36,292 nucleotides of DNA, taken from assembly GCA_964532995.1 (NCBI GenBank), contig CAZHJN010000019.1, positions 1 to 36,292 on the forward strand. The letters run 5' to 3'. Made by a program: the position numbers and the translations under genes. Position 1 is the stretch's first letter, and every line of letters starts with the position of its first letter. This stretch comes from DTJG01 sp964532995 (GTDB lineage: Bacteria > Ratteibacteria > UBA8468 > B48-G9 > DTJG01). The notes under the pieces were generated by a model. The model was not told the DNA's origin. It made no database searches and saw nothing but the letters and a program-made list of their open reading frames with translations. Positions 8,360-17,561 of this stretch are shown piece after piece.

Positions 8360-8844
8360 AATGTGAAGAAATCAGGGAAAAAATCATACAATTTGTTGAT
8401 GGTGATTTGACAGAGACTGAATACCAGAATATACAGAAGCATCTTGAACAGTGCAATATCTGTCGAAGGGACCTTGTATCAATAAGAGAAATTATGGATT
8501 CAGCCAGAGGCATTCAGATTCCTCAATATGATGAAGCTTTCTGGAAAGCAAGATATGATAAGATTTTTGAAAAGGCCACGAAACGACAGCACAGGCTGGT
8601 TTTTTTAAGAAGATTGAGAATGGGTTTCAGTTTTTTTATGGTTCTATTTATACTGCTTGTTTCAAGCACGTATTTCCATAAAAACAGGCAGGTAAATTTA
8701 ATCAATACGACTGAAATCGTATATGTTCCGGATGAGGTGCTATCTGAAAAACCACTTTTATTCTCCATGGATGAAATGAAAAATATAATAGACATCCTTG
8801 GTCCGGAAGACCGCATGTTGATTTTTGCTGAGTACTTGCATTAA
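8356..8844 (+). CDS. Membrane-anchored zinc-finger anti-sigma factor
   Basis: A 162-residue protein. Its first 40 residues are a zf-HC2/ZAS anti-sigma domain with Cys3 and the H29-x3-C33-x2-C36 motif. One membrane span lies at about 89-107 (MGFSFFMVLFILLVSSTYF), and a short outer domain ends in a helix. This design holds the partner sigma factor inactive at the inner membrane until a signal arrives. It is coupled to the sigma gene by a four-base overlap. Confidence 0.85.
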   Translation: MKCEEIREKIIQFVDGDLTETEYQNIQKHLEQCNICRRDLVSIREIMDSARGIQIPQYDEAFWKARYDKIFEKATKRQHRLVFLRRLRMGFSFFMVLFILLVSSTYFHKNRQVNLINTTEIVYVPDEVLSEKPLLFSMDEMKNIIDILGPEDRMLIFAEYLH

Positions 8845-8865
8845 AAGTGAGCAAAGCTGTAAAAT
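8836..8865 (+). promoter_or_regulatory. Leaderless-type promoter for the nitroreductase
   Basis: TTGCAT at 8836-8841 and TAAAAT at 8860-8865 are separated by 18 bases. The -10 box ends seven bases before the ATG at 8873, and no ribosome site is seen, so the transcript would start at about the A of the start codon. Confidence 0.5.
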
Positions 8866-8872
8866 TTTTATC

Positions 8873-9463
8873 ATGAAAAAATCCATCAGACTTCCGCAGC
8901 CTCTGTTAAAAAGCAATGTTTCTTTTGAAGAAGCCGCATTCAGAAGGCACTCAACAAGAAGATTTAAAAATGTTCCATTGGAAATTCAGGAAGTATCACA
9001 GATTCTATGGTCTGCCTACGGAAAAAATGCCCATGGTAAGAAGACTGTTCCTTCTGCCGGAGCAACATATCCATTTGATATCTATCTTGTTGCCGGAAAC
9101 ATAAAAGGCATTGAGAGCGGTCTTTATCTTTATGATGAAAGAGAACATCTTATCACCCCTGTTTTCACCAGGGATATCAGAAAGAATCTTGCAGAAGCTT
9201 CATACGGGCAGAAGTTCATAGCTGAAGCTCCGGCAATAGTTGTGCTTGTTGCACAATTTAACAGGACGACTTCATTCTATGGAAAAAGAGGCGAAAGATA
9301 TGTTTTTCTGGATGCAGGTCATATAGGGCAGAATGTTTCACTTCAGGTCGAAACAATGGGGCTTGCAACATGCATGATCGGTGCTTTTGATGATAATATG
9401 GTTTCAGAAATTCTTGGAGTGAAAGGCGATGTTGTGTATATAATGCCGGTGGGCAGGGTATGA
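8873..9463 (+). CDS. SagB-like nitroreductase family flavoenzyme
   Basis: A 196-residue FMN-dependent oxidoreductase. RRHSTRRF near the N-terminus is the flavin phosphate motif. PSAGATYPFDIYLV and GHIGQNVSLQVETMGLATCM are hallmarks of the SagB/ThcOx branch, whose members oxidise azolines or act as stand-alone reductases. No cyclodehydratase or peptide precursor is nearby, so a general redox role is likelier than thiazole formation. The upstream frame to 8825 overlaps the anti-sigma gene and has no family sequence; the ATG at 8873 matches the promoter position. The 3' end overlaps polX by four bases. Confidence 0.85.
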   Translation: MKKSIRLPQPLLKSNVSFEEAAFRRHSTRRFKNVPLEIQEVSQILWSAYGKNAHGKKTVPSAGATYPFDIYLVAGNIKGIESGLYLYDEREHLITPVFTRDIRKNLAEASYGQKFIAEAPAIVVLVAQFNRTTSFYGKRGERYVFLDAGHIGQNVSLQVETMGLATCMIGAFDDNMVSEILGVKGDVVYIMPVGRV

Positions 9464-11175
9464 GAAACCATGAAATTGCTGACCTTTTTGACGGGATTGC
9501 TGATGTGCTTGAGTTTATCGGAGAAAATATTTTCAAAATAAACGCCTACAGAAAAGCGGCAAGAAGAATTCGTGAGTCATCAGAAGATATAGAACATCTT
9601 TATCAAACAAATCAGCTGTCAAAAATTCCGGGAATAGGAAAGAACATAGCAGACCACATAGAAGAATATTTAAAAACAGGTTCTATTTCAAAGTACAGAC
9701 AGATTCTTTCAAAAATTCCATCAAATTTTGTGGAAATGATGAAAATTCCAAATCTTGGACCGAAAACATTGAAACTCATTCACGACAGATTCAATATACA
9801 GACGATTGAAGATTTGAGAAAGGTGCTTGAAAAAGAAGAATTATTAATGCTGCCCGGAATGGGAGAAAAAAAACTTGAAAATATAAAAAAAGGTATTGAC
9901 CTTTACCTTTCAAAAAGAGCAAACCAGAGAATTTCGCTTGGTGTAGCGTTGCCTGTGGTTTCTGTTATTGTGGACTATATGAAATCAGTCTGCAGGCAGA
10001 TTTTTCCATGTGGTTCTCTCAGGAGAATGAAAGAAACAATCGGAGATATAGATATACTGTGTACTGCTGACGACAGAAACAAAGTCATAGAAAGGTTTAT
10101 TAGGTATCCTGGGACACTTTCTGTGATAGCCGAGGGCGATACAAGAGCTTCAATAATTGTTAGGGACAATCTTCTTCAGGTTGATATTCGCGTGGTGGAG
10201 CCGGTTTCATACGGCGCTGCCCTTCAGTATTTTACGGGATCAAAAGACCACAACATAAAACTTCGTGCGATTGCAAAGGAAAAGGGGTTGAAAATCAATG
10301 AGTATGGAATATTTAAAGGAGATATCAGAATTGCCGGAGAAACAGAACAACAGATTTATCAAATTCTTGGTATGCCTTTTATTCCTCCTGAAATAAGAGA
10401 AGACAGGGGAGAAATTGAAGCTGCTTTGAAGGGAGAACTTCCTGTTCTTGTGGAGGAAAAAGATATATATGGCGATATGCACGTCCACACCAGTTTTTCA
10501 GATGGTATGTCCACAGTTGAAGAGATTGTGAATAAGGCCATTGAAATGGGATATAAGTTTATAGGACTTGCTGACCACTCCAGAACAAGTAAATTCGCCG
10601 GGGGGCTTACAGTGGAGAGATTAAGAGAAAGAAGCAGGGAAATAGACAGGATTGTAGAAAAGTATCCTGAGATAACCATTTTTAAGGGTGCTGAGGTTGA
10701 TATCCTTGGAGATGGAAGGCTTGATTATCCTGATGAGATTCTGGCAGAGCTCGATTTTGTTATTGGTTCAATCCACCAGGGATTTAAAAAAAATGTTACT
10801 GAACGGATGTTGAAAGCAATGGAAAATCCATATCTTGATATTATCGGTCATCCAACAGGAAGATTGATTTCAAGCAGAGAAGGATACGATCTGGATATTG
10901 ACACAGTAATAAAGTATGCAGCGCAAACAGGTACTGCTCTTGAGATAAATGCCTACTATGACAGGCTTGACCTGAATGATGTGAATGTGCTGAAGGCAAG
11001 AGAAAATAATGCAAATATAGCCATCGGCACTGATGCCCACAATGTGCGTATGATGGAATATATGAAACTTGGTATTGGCGTGGCAAGGAGGGGGTGGCTT
11101 GAGAAAAATATGATTTTGAATTGTCGTGATTTGAAAGATTTATTTCCCAAAAGAAAGAAAAATTGTAAAAAATAA
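9460..11175 (+). CDS. polX: DNA polymerase X with PHP domain
   Basis: A 571-residue bacterial PolX, a repair polymerase with 3'-5' exonuclease activity. Order: helix-hairpin-helix region (KIPGIGKNIADHI at about 55-68, PGMGEKKLE at about 132-140), polymerase palm with GSLRRMKETIGDIDIL (GS 185-186, Asp196 and Asp198) and third Asp in VDIRVV (Asp242), then a PHP metal-dependent domain from about 337 (DMHVHTSFSDG, GLADHSRT, GAEVDIL, GSIHQGF, IIGHPTGR, IGTDAH). All metal ligands expected for an active PHP domain appear present. The length is normal. It starts on the ATGA overlap with the nitroreductase. Confidence 0.95.
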   Translation: MRNHEIADLFDGIADVLEFIGENIFKINAYRKAARRIRESSEDIEHLYQTNQLSKIPGIGKNIADHIEEYLKTGSISKYRQILSKIPSNFVEMMKIPNLGPKTLKLIHDRFNIQTIEDLRKVLEKEELLMLPGMGEKKLENIKKGIDLYLSKRANQRISLGVALPVVSVIVDYMKSVCRQIFPCGSLRRMKETIGDIDILCTADDRNKVIERFIRYPGTLSVIAEGDTRASIIVRDNLLQVDIRVVEPVSYGAALQYFTGSKDHNIKLRAIAKEKGLKINEYGIFKGDIRIAGETEQQIYQILGMPFIPPEIREDRGEIEAALKGELPVLVEEKDIYGDMHVHTSFSDGMSTVEEIVNKAIEMGYKFIGLADHSRTSKFAGGLTVERLRERSREIDRIVEKYPEITIFKGAEVDILGDGRLDYPDEILAELDFVIGSIHQGFKKNVTERMLKAMENPYLDIIGHPTGRLISSREGYDLDIDTVIKYAAQTGTALEINAYYDRLDLNDVNVLKARENNANIAIGTDAHNVRMMEYMKLGIGVARRGWLEKNMILNCRDLKDLFPKRKKNCKK

Positions 11176-11192
11176 GTTTTTAAGTGTTTTAA

Positions 11193-11201
11193 TGTTATAA
11201 T
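11193..11201 (+). promoter_or_regulatory. Extended -10 promoter of the TlpA-like gene
   Basis: TGTTATAAT is a perfect extended -10 in the 53-base gap after polX. The -35 region is poor. An AAGGAGG ribosome site follows just before the ATG at 11229. Confidence 0.5.
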
Positions 11202-11228
11202 TTCAGAGGATCTGAAAAGGAGGAAGAA

Positions 11229-11720
11229 ATGTTGAGAAAAGTTTTTTTGTTCTGTGTGATTGTTGTGACTGGTATTTTTACCAGCTGTGCTCTATCACAA
11301 TCAGCGAAGAAAGCGCCTGATTTCAGTATAGTGGATTTGCAGGGAAAACAGATTTCACTATCATCCCTGAAAGGAAAGGTTGTGGTCCTGAATTTCTGGG
11401 CATCGTGGTGCCCGCCCTGTAAAGCAGAAATACCTGATTTTGTAAAAACTTATGAGAAATACAGAGACGAAGGGCTGATAATCATAGGTATAGCAGTGAA
11501 CAGCAAACCTGATGATGTCAGGGAACTTGTAAAAAAATATAACATCACCTATTTTGTGGCAATGGATGATGGAAGAGTTGAGAAAGCATATGGTCCGATT
11601 CCTTTTGTTCCCACAACTTTCATCATCGATAAGGAAGGAAATCTTGTACCCGGCGGCAAAAAAATCGGGATGTTCAAAGAAGGAGAACTTGAAAAAGTTG
11701 TTGAACCATTGCTGAAATAA
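11229..11720 (+). CDS. TlpA-like thioredoxin-fold lipoprotein
   Basis: A 163-residue exported thiol-disulfide oxidoreductase of the TlpA/ResA type. A signal peptide ends in IFTSC, so the protein is probably anchored by Cys20. The mature domain starts APDFSIVDLQGK and carries the redox motif WCPPC (Cys61, Cys64), then the cis-proline loop FVPTTFIID. It probably reduces periplasmic cysteines, for instance during cytochrome or redox-protein maturation. The stop overlaps the start of the next gene (TAATG). Confidence 0.9.
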   Translation: MLRKVFLFCVIVVTGIFTSCALSQSAKKAPDFSIVDLQGKQISLSSLKGKVVVLNFWASWCPPCKAEIPDFVKTYEKYRDEGLIIIGIAVNSKPDDVRELVKKYNITYFVAMDDGRVEKAYGPIPFVPTTFIIDKEGNLVPGGKKIGMFKEGELEKVVEPLLK

Positions 11721-13399
11721 TGGAAAACAATCCTGTCATAGCCAGGCTTGAACAATTGCATGGGATTTCTCAGGAGCAGATTGACCTTGTTATCAAAGAA
11801 AAGCAGAGGACAGGCTCTCCGTTTGGATATCTCCTTATAAGGTTTGGACTGATGAATTCAGAGTCCTGGTATGATTTTGTTCTTAAAAATTTTCATATTC
11901 CACCGATAAATCTTGAAGAAATGCAGATTGAGAAAGATGTCCTTCGAACCCTGCCCGAATTTACCTGCAGAAAATATCAGACAATACCTGTATTCAGGAC
12001 AAAGAATAAAATTATCTGTGGGATGGTTGATCCTGTTGATAATGAAACAGTTGAACAGGTGAAGAAGATCTCGGGTCTTGATGTGGAAACCCGTCTTGTA
12101 AAGGAATCAGATTTGAGAAAAAGTTTTGATAGATATTTTTCGCAGATTGGACTGGAAGTTATAAGTCCTGTTACTCAGACTGGTGAAAAGTTTTACGAAC
12201 CTGTGAAGTTGAGGGAACTGGATAAAGAGGCAACAGCCGAAAACACACTTATTTCTATGATTGAACAGGCTGTTGAACTGAAGGCAACAGACATACATCT
12301 TGAAATTGAAGAAGATGGCGTGCGCCTGAGATACAGAATAAATGGGATTCTGTATGAATTCCCACCGCCACCACTTGAGCTTTATCCTCCAATAGTTTCT
12401 CATATAAAGGTTCTTTCAAACCTTGATATATCTGAAAAAAGGGTGCCACAGGATGGCTATTTTAAGGCAAGGATCAGTGGTAGGAGCGTTGATCTGAGGG
12501 TTTCAACCTTTCCCACGATCTTTGGTGAAATGGTTGCATTGAGAGTTCTTGACAGAGCGAACATTATTACAGGTCTTGAACAGTTAGGTTTTCTTCCTGA
12601 GACCCTTCACAGATGGAGGATGCTTCTTGATGAACCTTATGGAATGCTTCTTGTTACAGGTCCAACCGGAAGCGGAAAAACAACAACACTGTATTCATCC
12701 CTTAATGAGATTGATAACCTTCACAAAAAGGTGATAACGGTTGAAGACCCTGTTGAATATCACCTGAAAAACATAGATCAGATACAGATAAACCCAAAAA
12801 CCGGTTTGACTTTTGCAGTGGCTCTTCGTTCAATCCTCAGACAGGATCCGAATGTTGTTATGATTGGAGAAATAAGGGATCTGGACAGTGCTTCAATAGC
12901 GTTTCGGGCTGCCCAGACAGGCCAGCTGGTTCTTGCCACACTCCACACTAATACCGCCCCTGGCGCTGTTATAAGACTTCTTGATATGGGCGTTGAATCG
13001 TATCTTCTGGCATCTTCGCTGATTGGTGTTCTGAGCCAGAGGCTTGTCAGAACAATATGTCCTGGTTGCAAGGAGGTTTATAAACCGCTTGAAGAAGAGG
13101 TGAAAGAATTGAGCGCAGAGCTTGTCGGAAAAGACACCAGGTTTTACCGGGGAAAAGGATGCCATCTCTGTAAAGGAACAGGTTATGGAGGTAGAACCGG
13201 TTTGCATGAACTTATGGTTATGAATGAACAACTGCGAAGAATGACAATGAGGGATCCATCAACATCCAGTTTAACATCTATAGCAAGAAAATATGGAATG
13301 AAAACTCTGAGGGAGGATGGCGTTCAAAAGGTTCTTCAGGGAATGACCACAATATCAGAGGTTCTTTATGCAACAAAAAAGGACACAGACGAAAGATAA
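11720..13399 (+). CDS. GspE/PilB-type secretion ATPase
   Basis: A 559-residue motor ATPase of type II secretion or type IV pilus systems. The N-terminal MshEN-like domain spans about 1-150. The ATPase domain has Walker A GPTGSGKTT (314-322), an Asp box around VEDPVEYHL, Walker B VVMIGEIRD, and a His box LATLHTN. Four zinc cysteines (447, 450, 481, 484) sit in CPGC and CHLC, as in GspE and PilB. No pseudopilin, GspF or secretin genes are in the window, so the rest of the machine must be elsewhere. Its 3' end overlaps nikR by 32 bases. Confidence 0.93.
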   Translation: MENNPVIARLEQLHGISQEQIDLVIKEKQRTGSPFGYLLIRFGLMNSESWYDFVLKNFHIPPINLEEMQIEKDVLRTLPEFTCRKYQTIPVFRTKNKIICGMVDPVDNETVEQVKKISGLDVETRLVKESDLRKSFDRYFSQIGLEVISPVTQTGEKFYEPVKLRELDKEATAENTLISMIEQAVELKATDIHLEIEEDGVRLRYRINGILYEFPPPPLELYPPIVSHIKVLSNLDISEKRVPQDGYFKARISGRSVDLRVSTFPTIFGEMVALRVLDRANIITGLEQLGFLPETLHRWRMLLDEPYGMLLVTGPTGSGKTTTLYSSLNEIDNLHKKVITVEDPVEYHLKNIDQIQINPKTGLTFAVALRSILRQDPNVVMIGEIRDLDSASIAFRAAQTGQLVLATLHTNTAPGAVIRLLDMGVESYLLASSLIGVLSQRLVRTICPGCKEVYKPLEEEVKELSAELVGKDTRFYRGKGCHLCKGTGYGGRTGLHELMVMNEQLRRMTMRDPSTSSLTSIARKYGMKTLREDGVQKVLQGMTTISEVLYATKKDTDER

Positions 13400-13802
13400 T
13401 ATTATAAGATTTGGGGTTTCTCTGCAAAAAGAACTGCTTGATACATTCGATAACCAGATCAGGAAGAAAAAGTATTCCACAAGATCAAAAGCAATTGCTG
13501 ATCTTATGCGAAAAGAGATTATTGAAAGAAAATGGCGAATAGGAAAACAGGTTGCAGGAGCAATAGTTTTCATATACAATCACCATAAGAGAAATATTGT
13601 TGACCAGATTATTGATATCCAGCACGATTTTTCTGATATAGTTATTTCGACACAGCACGTTCATCTTTCTCATGACGAGTGTCTTGAAATAGCTGTGGTG
13701 AAAGGAAAACCCTTCAGGGTTGAAACACTTGCCAATAGTATCCGTTCAATTAAAGGCGTTGAACACTGTACTGTGGCTTTTACATCAACAGGTGCTTTAT
13801 GA
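13368..13802 (+). CDS. nikR: NikR-type nickel-responsive transcriptional regulator
   Basis: A 144-residue regulator with an N-terminal ribbon-helix-helix domain (IIRFGVSLQKELLDTFDNQI, TRSKAIADLMRKE) and a C-terminal ACT-like nickel-binding domain. The four nickel ligands are intact: His86 (IQHDF), His97 and His99 (QHVHLSH) and Cys105 (DECLEIAVVKG). Their spacing matches E. coli His76/87/89/95 exactly, offset by ten. NikR usually represses nickel uptake genes; no nickel transporter is in the window. It is embedded in the TlpA-GspE operon with a 32-base overlap, an unusual location. Confidence 0.92.
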   Translation: MQQKRTQTKDNIIRFGVSLQKELLDTFDNQIRKKKYSTRSKAIADLMRKEIIERKWRIGKQVAGAIVFIYNHHKRNIVDQIIDIQHDFSDIVISTQHVHLSHDECLEIAVVKGKPFRVETLANSIRSIKGVEHCTVAFTSTGAL

Positions 13803-13827
13803 TTCTCAAAGATTTTTTTTCAAACAT

Positions 13828-15111
13828 TCATTCGTATCTCAAAGCCTGAATTGGGTCAAGACCTGCGGCTTTTTTTGCCGGATATAACCCAAATCCTATA
13901 CCAACAACAACAGAAATTGAAAAAGACAGAAGTATTGACCAGCAAGTTATGAGTGTCACCATTCCTGCAAATTTTGTAACCGCTTTTGGAATAAAAATAC
14001 CGAGCATTATTCCTATAAAACCGCCTGAGGCAGAAAGAATCACGGATTCTGTAAGAAACTGATTGATGATATCCCTTTTCTTTGCACCCACAGCCCTTCT
14101 TATTCCTATTTCCCTTGTTCTTTCTGTAACAATAGCCAGCATGATGTTCATAATTCCAATTCCACCAACAATCAGGCTTATTGCAGCAATTGAACCCAGA
14201 ACTATATTGAATATCCGTTTGGTTCTTTCTGCCTGTCTCAAAAGTTCAAGCGGAACAATAATCTGGTAATCCTGTTTCTTATGCGTCTGATTCAGTATAT
14301 CGCTTATGAGAGACGATGTCATCAGTATCTTTTCGGTCTCTGAAACCCGGACAACAAATCTATGATACTGTACCCAGTTTCTTTCCCATGATCTTATTCC
14401 ACCCGTCGTGCTTTTTACTTCGTACTCTCCGAAAAAATCTTTTGCTGTTGATATCGGAACATAGACGGCTATATTCATGTCCTCTGCGACAAAACTTTCA
14501 GAGGCACCGGCAAAAACTTTCTCTCCTGCTATGCCTATTATTTTAAAATAATTGCTTCTTACCTTGATTGTTTTGCCAATCGGATCTTCTGCTGGGAAAA
14601 GAGAACTTCTCACCGTAGAACCTATAACAGCAACAGGTAAACTGTTCTGTAAGTCTGCAGTGTCAAAGAATCTGCCGGTTTTTATGGACAGATTCAATGC
14701 TTCCCTGTATTCTGGAAGGGTTCCAATAATCCTGGCAGAAAAGTTTTTTTCATAATACCAGACACTATCTTCCATTTCCAACGCAGGGATTATTCTTACC
14801 ACAGACGGAATTGTTTCAATCTTTCTTAAATCCCTTTCTGTTAGCCCATAAACACCGAGTAAACCTGCCTGCTGAGTTTTTGAATCCGATGGTACCTTGA
14901 TGCTTTTAATAATGATGTTGTTGCTTCCAAGAGATTCTATCATTTTTCTTGCCTCGTAGCTTGCACCCTCTCCTATGGCAAGCATTGCAATGACAGATGC
15001 GACTCCAAACACAATCCCGAGAACCGTCAGAAGTGAACGAAGTTTATATAGCCAGATGTTCTTCCATCCATGTCTTATGATTCTGATAAGATGAGCGATG
15101 CTAATTTTCAT
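13828..15111 (-). CDS. MacB-type ABC transporter permease (FtsX fold)
   Basis: A 427-residue inner-membrane protein of the MacB/FtsX type with four membrane spans: one near the N-terminus (LRSLLTVLGIVFGVASVIAM) and three at the C-terminus (about 308-330, 355-380 and 395-415). The periplasmic MacB core domain lies between, with GRFFDTADLQ and AVIGSTV motifs. The cytoplasmic coupling motif ERTREIGIRRAVGAKKRDI is very well conserved. Its ATPase is separate and overlaps by 11 bases, unlike E. coli MacB, where the two are fused. It is the last gene of the export operon. Confidence 0.93.
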   Translation of the reverse strand: MKISIAHLIRIIRHGWKNIWLYKLRSLLTVLGIVFGVASVIAMLAIGEGASYEARKMIESLGSNNIIIKSIKVPSDSKTQQAGLLGVYGLTERDLRKIETIPSVVRIIPALEMEDSVWYYEKNFSARIIGTLPEYREALNLSIKTGRFFDTADLQNSLPVAVIGSTVRSSLFPAEDPIGKTIKVRSNYFKIIGIAGEKVFAGASESFVAEDMNIAVYVPISTAKDFFGEYEVKSTTGGIRSWERNWVQYHRFVVRVSETEKILMTSSLISDILNQTHKKQDYQIIVPLELLRQAERTKRIFNIVLGSIAAISLIVGGIGIMNIMLAIVTERTREIGIRRAVGAKKRDIINQFLTESVILSASGGFIGIMLGIFIPKAVTKFAGMVTLITCWSILLSFSISVVVGIGFGLYPAKKAAGLDPIQALRYE

Positions 15112-15787
15112 CTGCTATTTTCCCGTCAAGCATTTTCAAAATTTTTTTTGAGTACTTCGCAACACCAGCATCATGGGTTACTATAATTAATGTTGTACCT
15201 TTTTCGTTCAGTTCACATAACAATTTCATTATTTCCTTTCCTGAAACACTGTCAAGATTGCCTGTTGGTTCATCTGCAAGAATCAATACAGGATCATTCA
15301 TAAGAGCCCTTGCTATTGCGACCCTTTGCTGCTGTCCGCCTGAGAGCTCTGTTGGTTTGTGTTTTAATCTATCCTGGAGTCCGACTGCTCTCGCCAGATT
15401 GATCGCCTTTTCTCTTGTTTTTTCTTCTTCAACCTGCTGATAAAAAAGCGGCATTTCAATATTCTCAAGTACGGTCAATTGCGGAATAAGATTGTACGAC
15501 TGGAAAATAAATCCTATTTTTCTACTTCTGATTTCACTCAATGCATCATCCTCAAGGGTTGAAATATCCATTCCTTCAAGAAAATATTTACCGGAAGATA
15601 CCCTGTCAAGACAGCCAATGATATTGAGCATCGTGGTTTTGCCGCTTCCAGAAGGTCCCATTATGGAAACATGTTCACCTTTTTTTATTTCGCAGCTGAC
15701 ACCCCTTAATACAGGTATATCCACACCGCCCAGGTGATAGACCTTTGTGACATTATCAAATCTTAACAGGTCGTTATTCTGGTTCAT
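15101..15787 (-). CDS. MacB/LolD-type ABC transporter ATPase
   Basis: A 228-residue ABC ATPase with Walker A GPSGSGKTT (44-52), Q-loop in FIFQSYNLIPQLT, signature LSGGQQQRVAIARAL and Walker B VLILADEPTGNLD. It powers mechanotransmission by the adjacent FtsX-type permease. The frame is open further upstream, but that part lies inside the adaptor gene and lacks family sequence. The ATG at 15787 starts directly before the conserved LLRFDNVTKVY and overlaps the adaptor gene by 14 bases. Confidence 0.95.
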   Translation of the reverse strand: MNQNNDLLRFDNVTKVYHLGGVDIPVLRGVSCEIKKGEHVSIMGPSGSGKTTMLNIIGCLDRVSSGKYFLEGMDISTLEDDALSEIRSRKIGFIFQSYNLIPQLTVLENIEMPLFYQQVEEEKTREKAINLARAVGLQDRLKHKPTELSGGQQQRVAIARALMNDPVLILADEPTGNLDSVSGKEIMKLLCELNEKGTTLIIVTHDAGVAKYSKKILKMLDGKIADEN

Positions 15788-17561
15788 TTGTTGTGGTTCT
15801 TGGTCTTCTTCGGGTTCTGACCGGTTCAGATTGTTGATCGGATGATGGCTGAGACCTTTCAATCCTTACCGGTCTTTCTGTTTCCTGTGCTTTTGGTTCT
15901 GTTCCTGGCTGAATTTCGCTTTTTGTGCTCTGCGGAATACCTTCTGATGAAGGTTTCTTTGTTTCTTCAACCTTTGTTTCTGTTTCTTTCTGTTTTTTTG
16001 TTTCAGTGGCGGCTAAAGCAGAGATCACAACAGTTTCACCTTCCTTTAGCCCCTGCTTTACTTCAACTTCATTCTCATTGCTTTCTCCAATTTGAATCTG
16101 TCTTGCTTCAATACTTCTGCCTCTGAGAACATTTACATAAGCCTTTCCCTCTTTGAAATTAACAGCAACGATAGGAATAACAAGTACATCCTTTAAAATT
16201 TTGACAGTGATTTCAACCTGAGCGCTCATACCCGGTCTGAGATAATCATAGCTTTTGTCAAAAGAAATCTGGCATACATAAACATTCAGGTCTGGATTGA
16301 GCCATTTTAAAGTGGGATCAGGCATCAGAGCAACGCTTTGAACTTTTCCTGTAAATATTTGATTGGGAAAGGCGTCAACCTTTATTGTGGCAGGAAGCCC
16401 CTGTTTTACCTTTTCCACGTTTGACTCATGGATCTTTATTTCAACACCCATTGTTGAAAAATCAGGAAGGCTCAGCAGTTCCTGATATTGCCTTACCGTG
16501 GTTCCTGGCTGAATGGGTGATTCAACAAACATTCTTCCTGTTGTTCCATATACAACAAAACCCGGCTGGGTCGCTCTTATTGTGCATTTTTCAAGGTTTC
16601 TTAATGTTGTTTCAAGCCTTATTTTTGTCAGGTTGTAGGTTGCTCTTCTGCTTTTGACATTTGCTTCTGCCTGAATAATCCTTGACTGACATTTTGATTT
16701 GACTCTGTTAAGTTCAGCAACCGCCTCACGATAGTTGGAGAGTAATTGTTCTATCTGTCTGGGAAAGTCATAAGCCATAAAAAGCTGGTAATCAAGCTTT
16801 GCCTGTTCAAGAGAAACGTTTTTTTGCTGAAAGGCCAGTTTATCCGCTTCAAGTTCACTCTTTGTCACATATCCTTTCTCAGCAAGTTTTGTGCTCCAGT
16901 CAACAGTATCCTGGGATCTTGTGAGTTCTTCTTTTGCAAGATCTATCTTGTTTTCGTACTGCCGTTTTTTGTTCAGCGCGTCCCCTCCGAGTGCTGGATT
17001 TTTAAGAATCTCTGCATAATTTATTGAACCACTTTTTGATGCAAGGATCTTTTCAGCGATCTGGTCACCGAGGTATTTTTCAATATCCATTTTTGCAAAT
17101 TTAACTTTTAGCTGAGCCTGATTGATGTCGCTTTCATTCTGTTTTTTCTGGATTTCAAGATTTTCCTCTGCTTCTTTAAAAGAAGCATAACTTGTTTCAA
17201 GGTTTACCTTTTGTTGGTCAAGATCATTTTCTATGTCTTTTGAATCAAGTTTTAGAAGTATCCTGCCATTTTTTACATCTTCTTCTGTAATCTGTGTTCC
17301 TTCAGGTATAACCTCAAGAATATTTCTTGATCCAGGGACCTCATTGACTATTTTTTGAGATTTCAGCGCCTTGAGATTTCCACCTTCTATTACTGAGATC
17401 ACAAGGTCCTTTTTCTTAACCTGAGTTAATATGAACTGTTTTAATTTCTTTTTTTCCTGCTGGTGGGAATTGAACATAATCCCTGATATGATCAGAACAA
17501 TAAGCAGAATAAATATCCTGTTTTTGAATATCTTAGGAACTTTCGCCAATAATCTTTTCAT
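15774..17561 (-). CDS. HlyD/MacA-type periplasmic adaptor protein
   Basis: A 595-residue membrane-fusion protein linking the ABC permease to the TolC-type channel. One N-terminal membrane span (about 16-31) is followed by a lipoyl half-motif, a long coiled-coil hairpin (about 100-300, rich in Lys, Glu and Gln), the second lipoyl half with IRATQPGFVVYG, and beta-barrel domains (GMSAQVEITVKILKDVLVIP). The last ~75 residues are a Pro/Glu/Thr/Lys/Arg-rich tail without family similarity. The start at 17561 has a GGAGA site; a frame to 17591 also exists. It overlaps the TolC gene by 29 bases. Confidence 0.92.
   Translation of the reverse strand: MKRLLAKVPKIFKNRIFILLIVLIISGIMFNSHQQEKKKLKQFILTQVKKKDLVISVIEGGNLKALKSQKIVNEVPGSRNILEVIPEGTQITEEDVKNGRILLKLDSKDIENDLDQQKVNLETSYASFKEAEENLEIQKKQNESDINQAQLKVKFAKMDIEKYLGDQIAEKILASKSGSINYAEILKNPALGGDALNKKRQYENKIDLAKEELTRSQDTVDWSTKLAEKGYVTKSELEADKLAFQQKNVSLEQAKLDYQLFMAYDFPRQIEQLLSNYREAVAELNRVKSKCQSRIIQAEANVKSRRATYNLTKIRLETTLRNLEKCTIRATQPGFVVYGTTGRMFVESPIQPGTTVRQYQELLSLPDFSTMGVEIKIHESNVEKVKQGLPATIKVDAFPNQIFTGKVQSVALMPDPTLKWLNPDLNVYVCQISFDKSYDYLRPGMSAQVEITVKILKDVLVIPIVAVNFKEGKAYVNVLRGRSIEARQIQIGESNENEVEVKQGLKEGETVVISALAATETKKQKETETKVEETKKPSSEGIPQSTKSEIQPGTEPKAQETERPVRIERSQPSSDQQSEPVRTRRRPRTTTNEPE

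Noticed and set aside
8873..9463. A thiazole/oxazole-modified peptide cluster around the SagB-like gene
   Set aside because: No cyclodehydratase (YcaO), leader peptide or dedicated exporter is adjacent; the neighbours are polX and a sigma/anti-sigma pair.
11720..13399. A complete type IV pilus or type II secretion locus
   Set aside because: Only the ATPase is present; no pilin, platform, secretin or prepilin peptidase gene is in the window.
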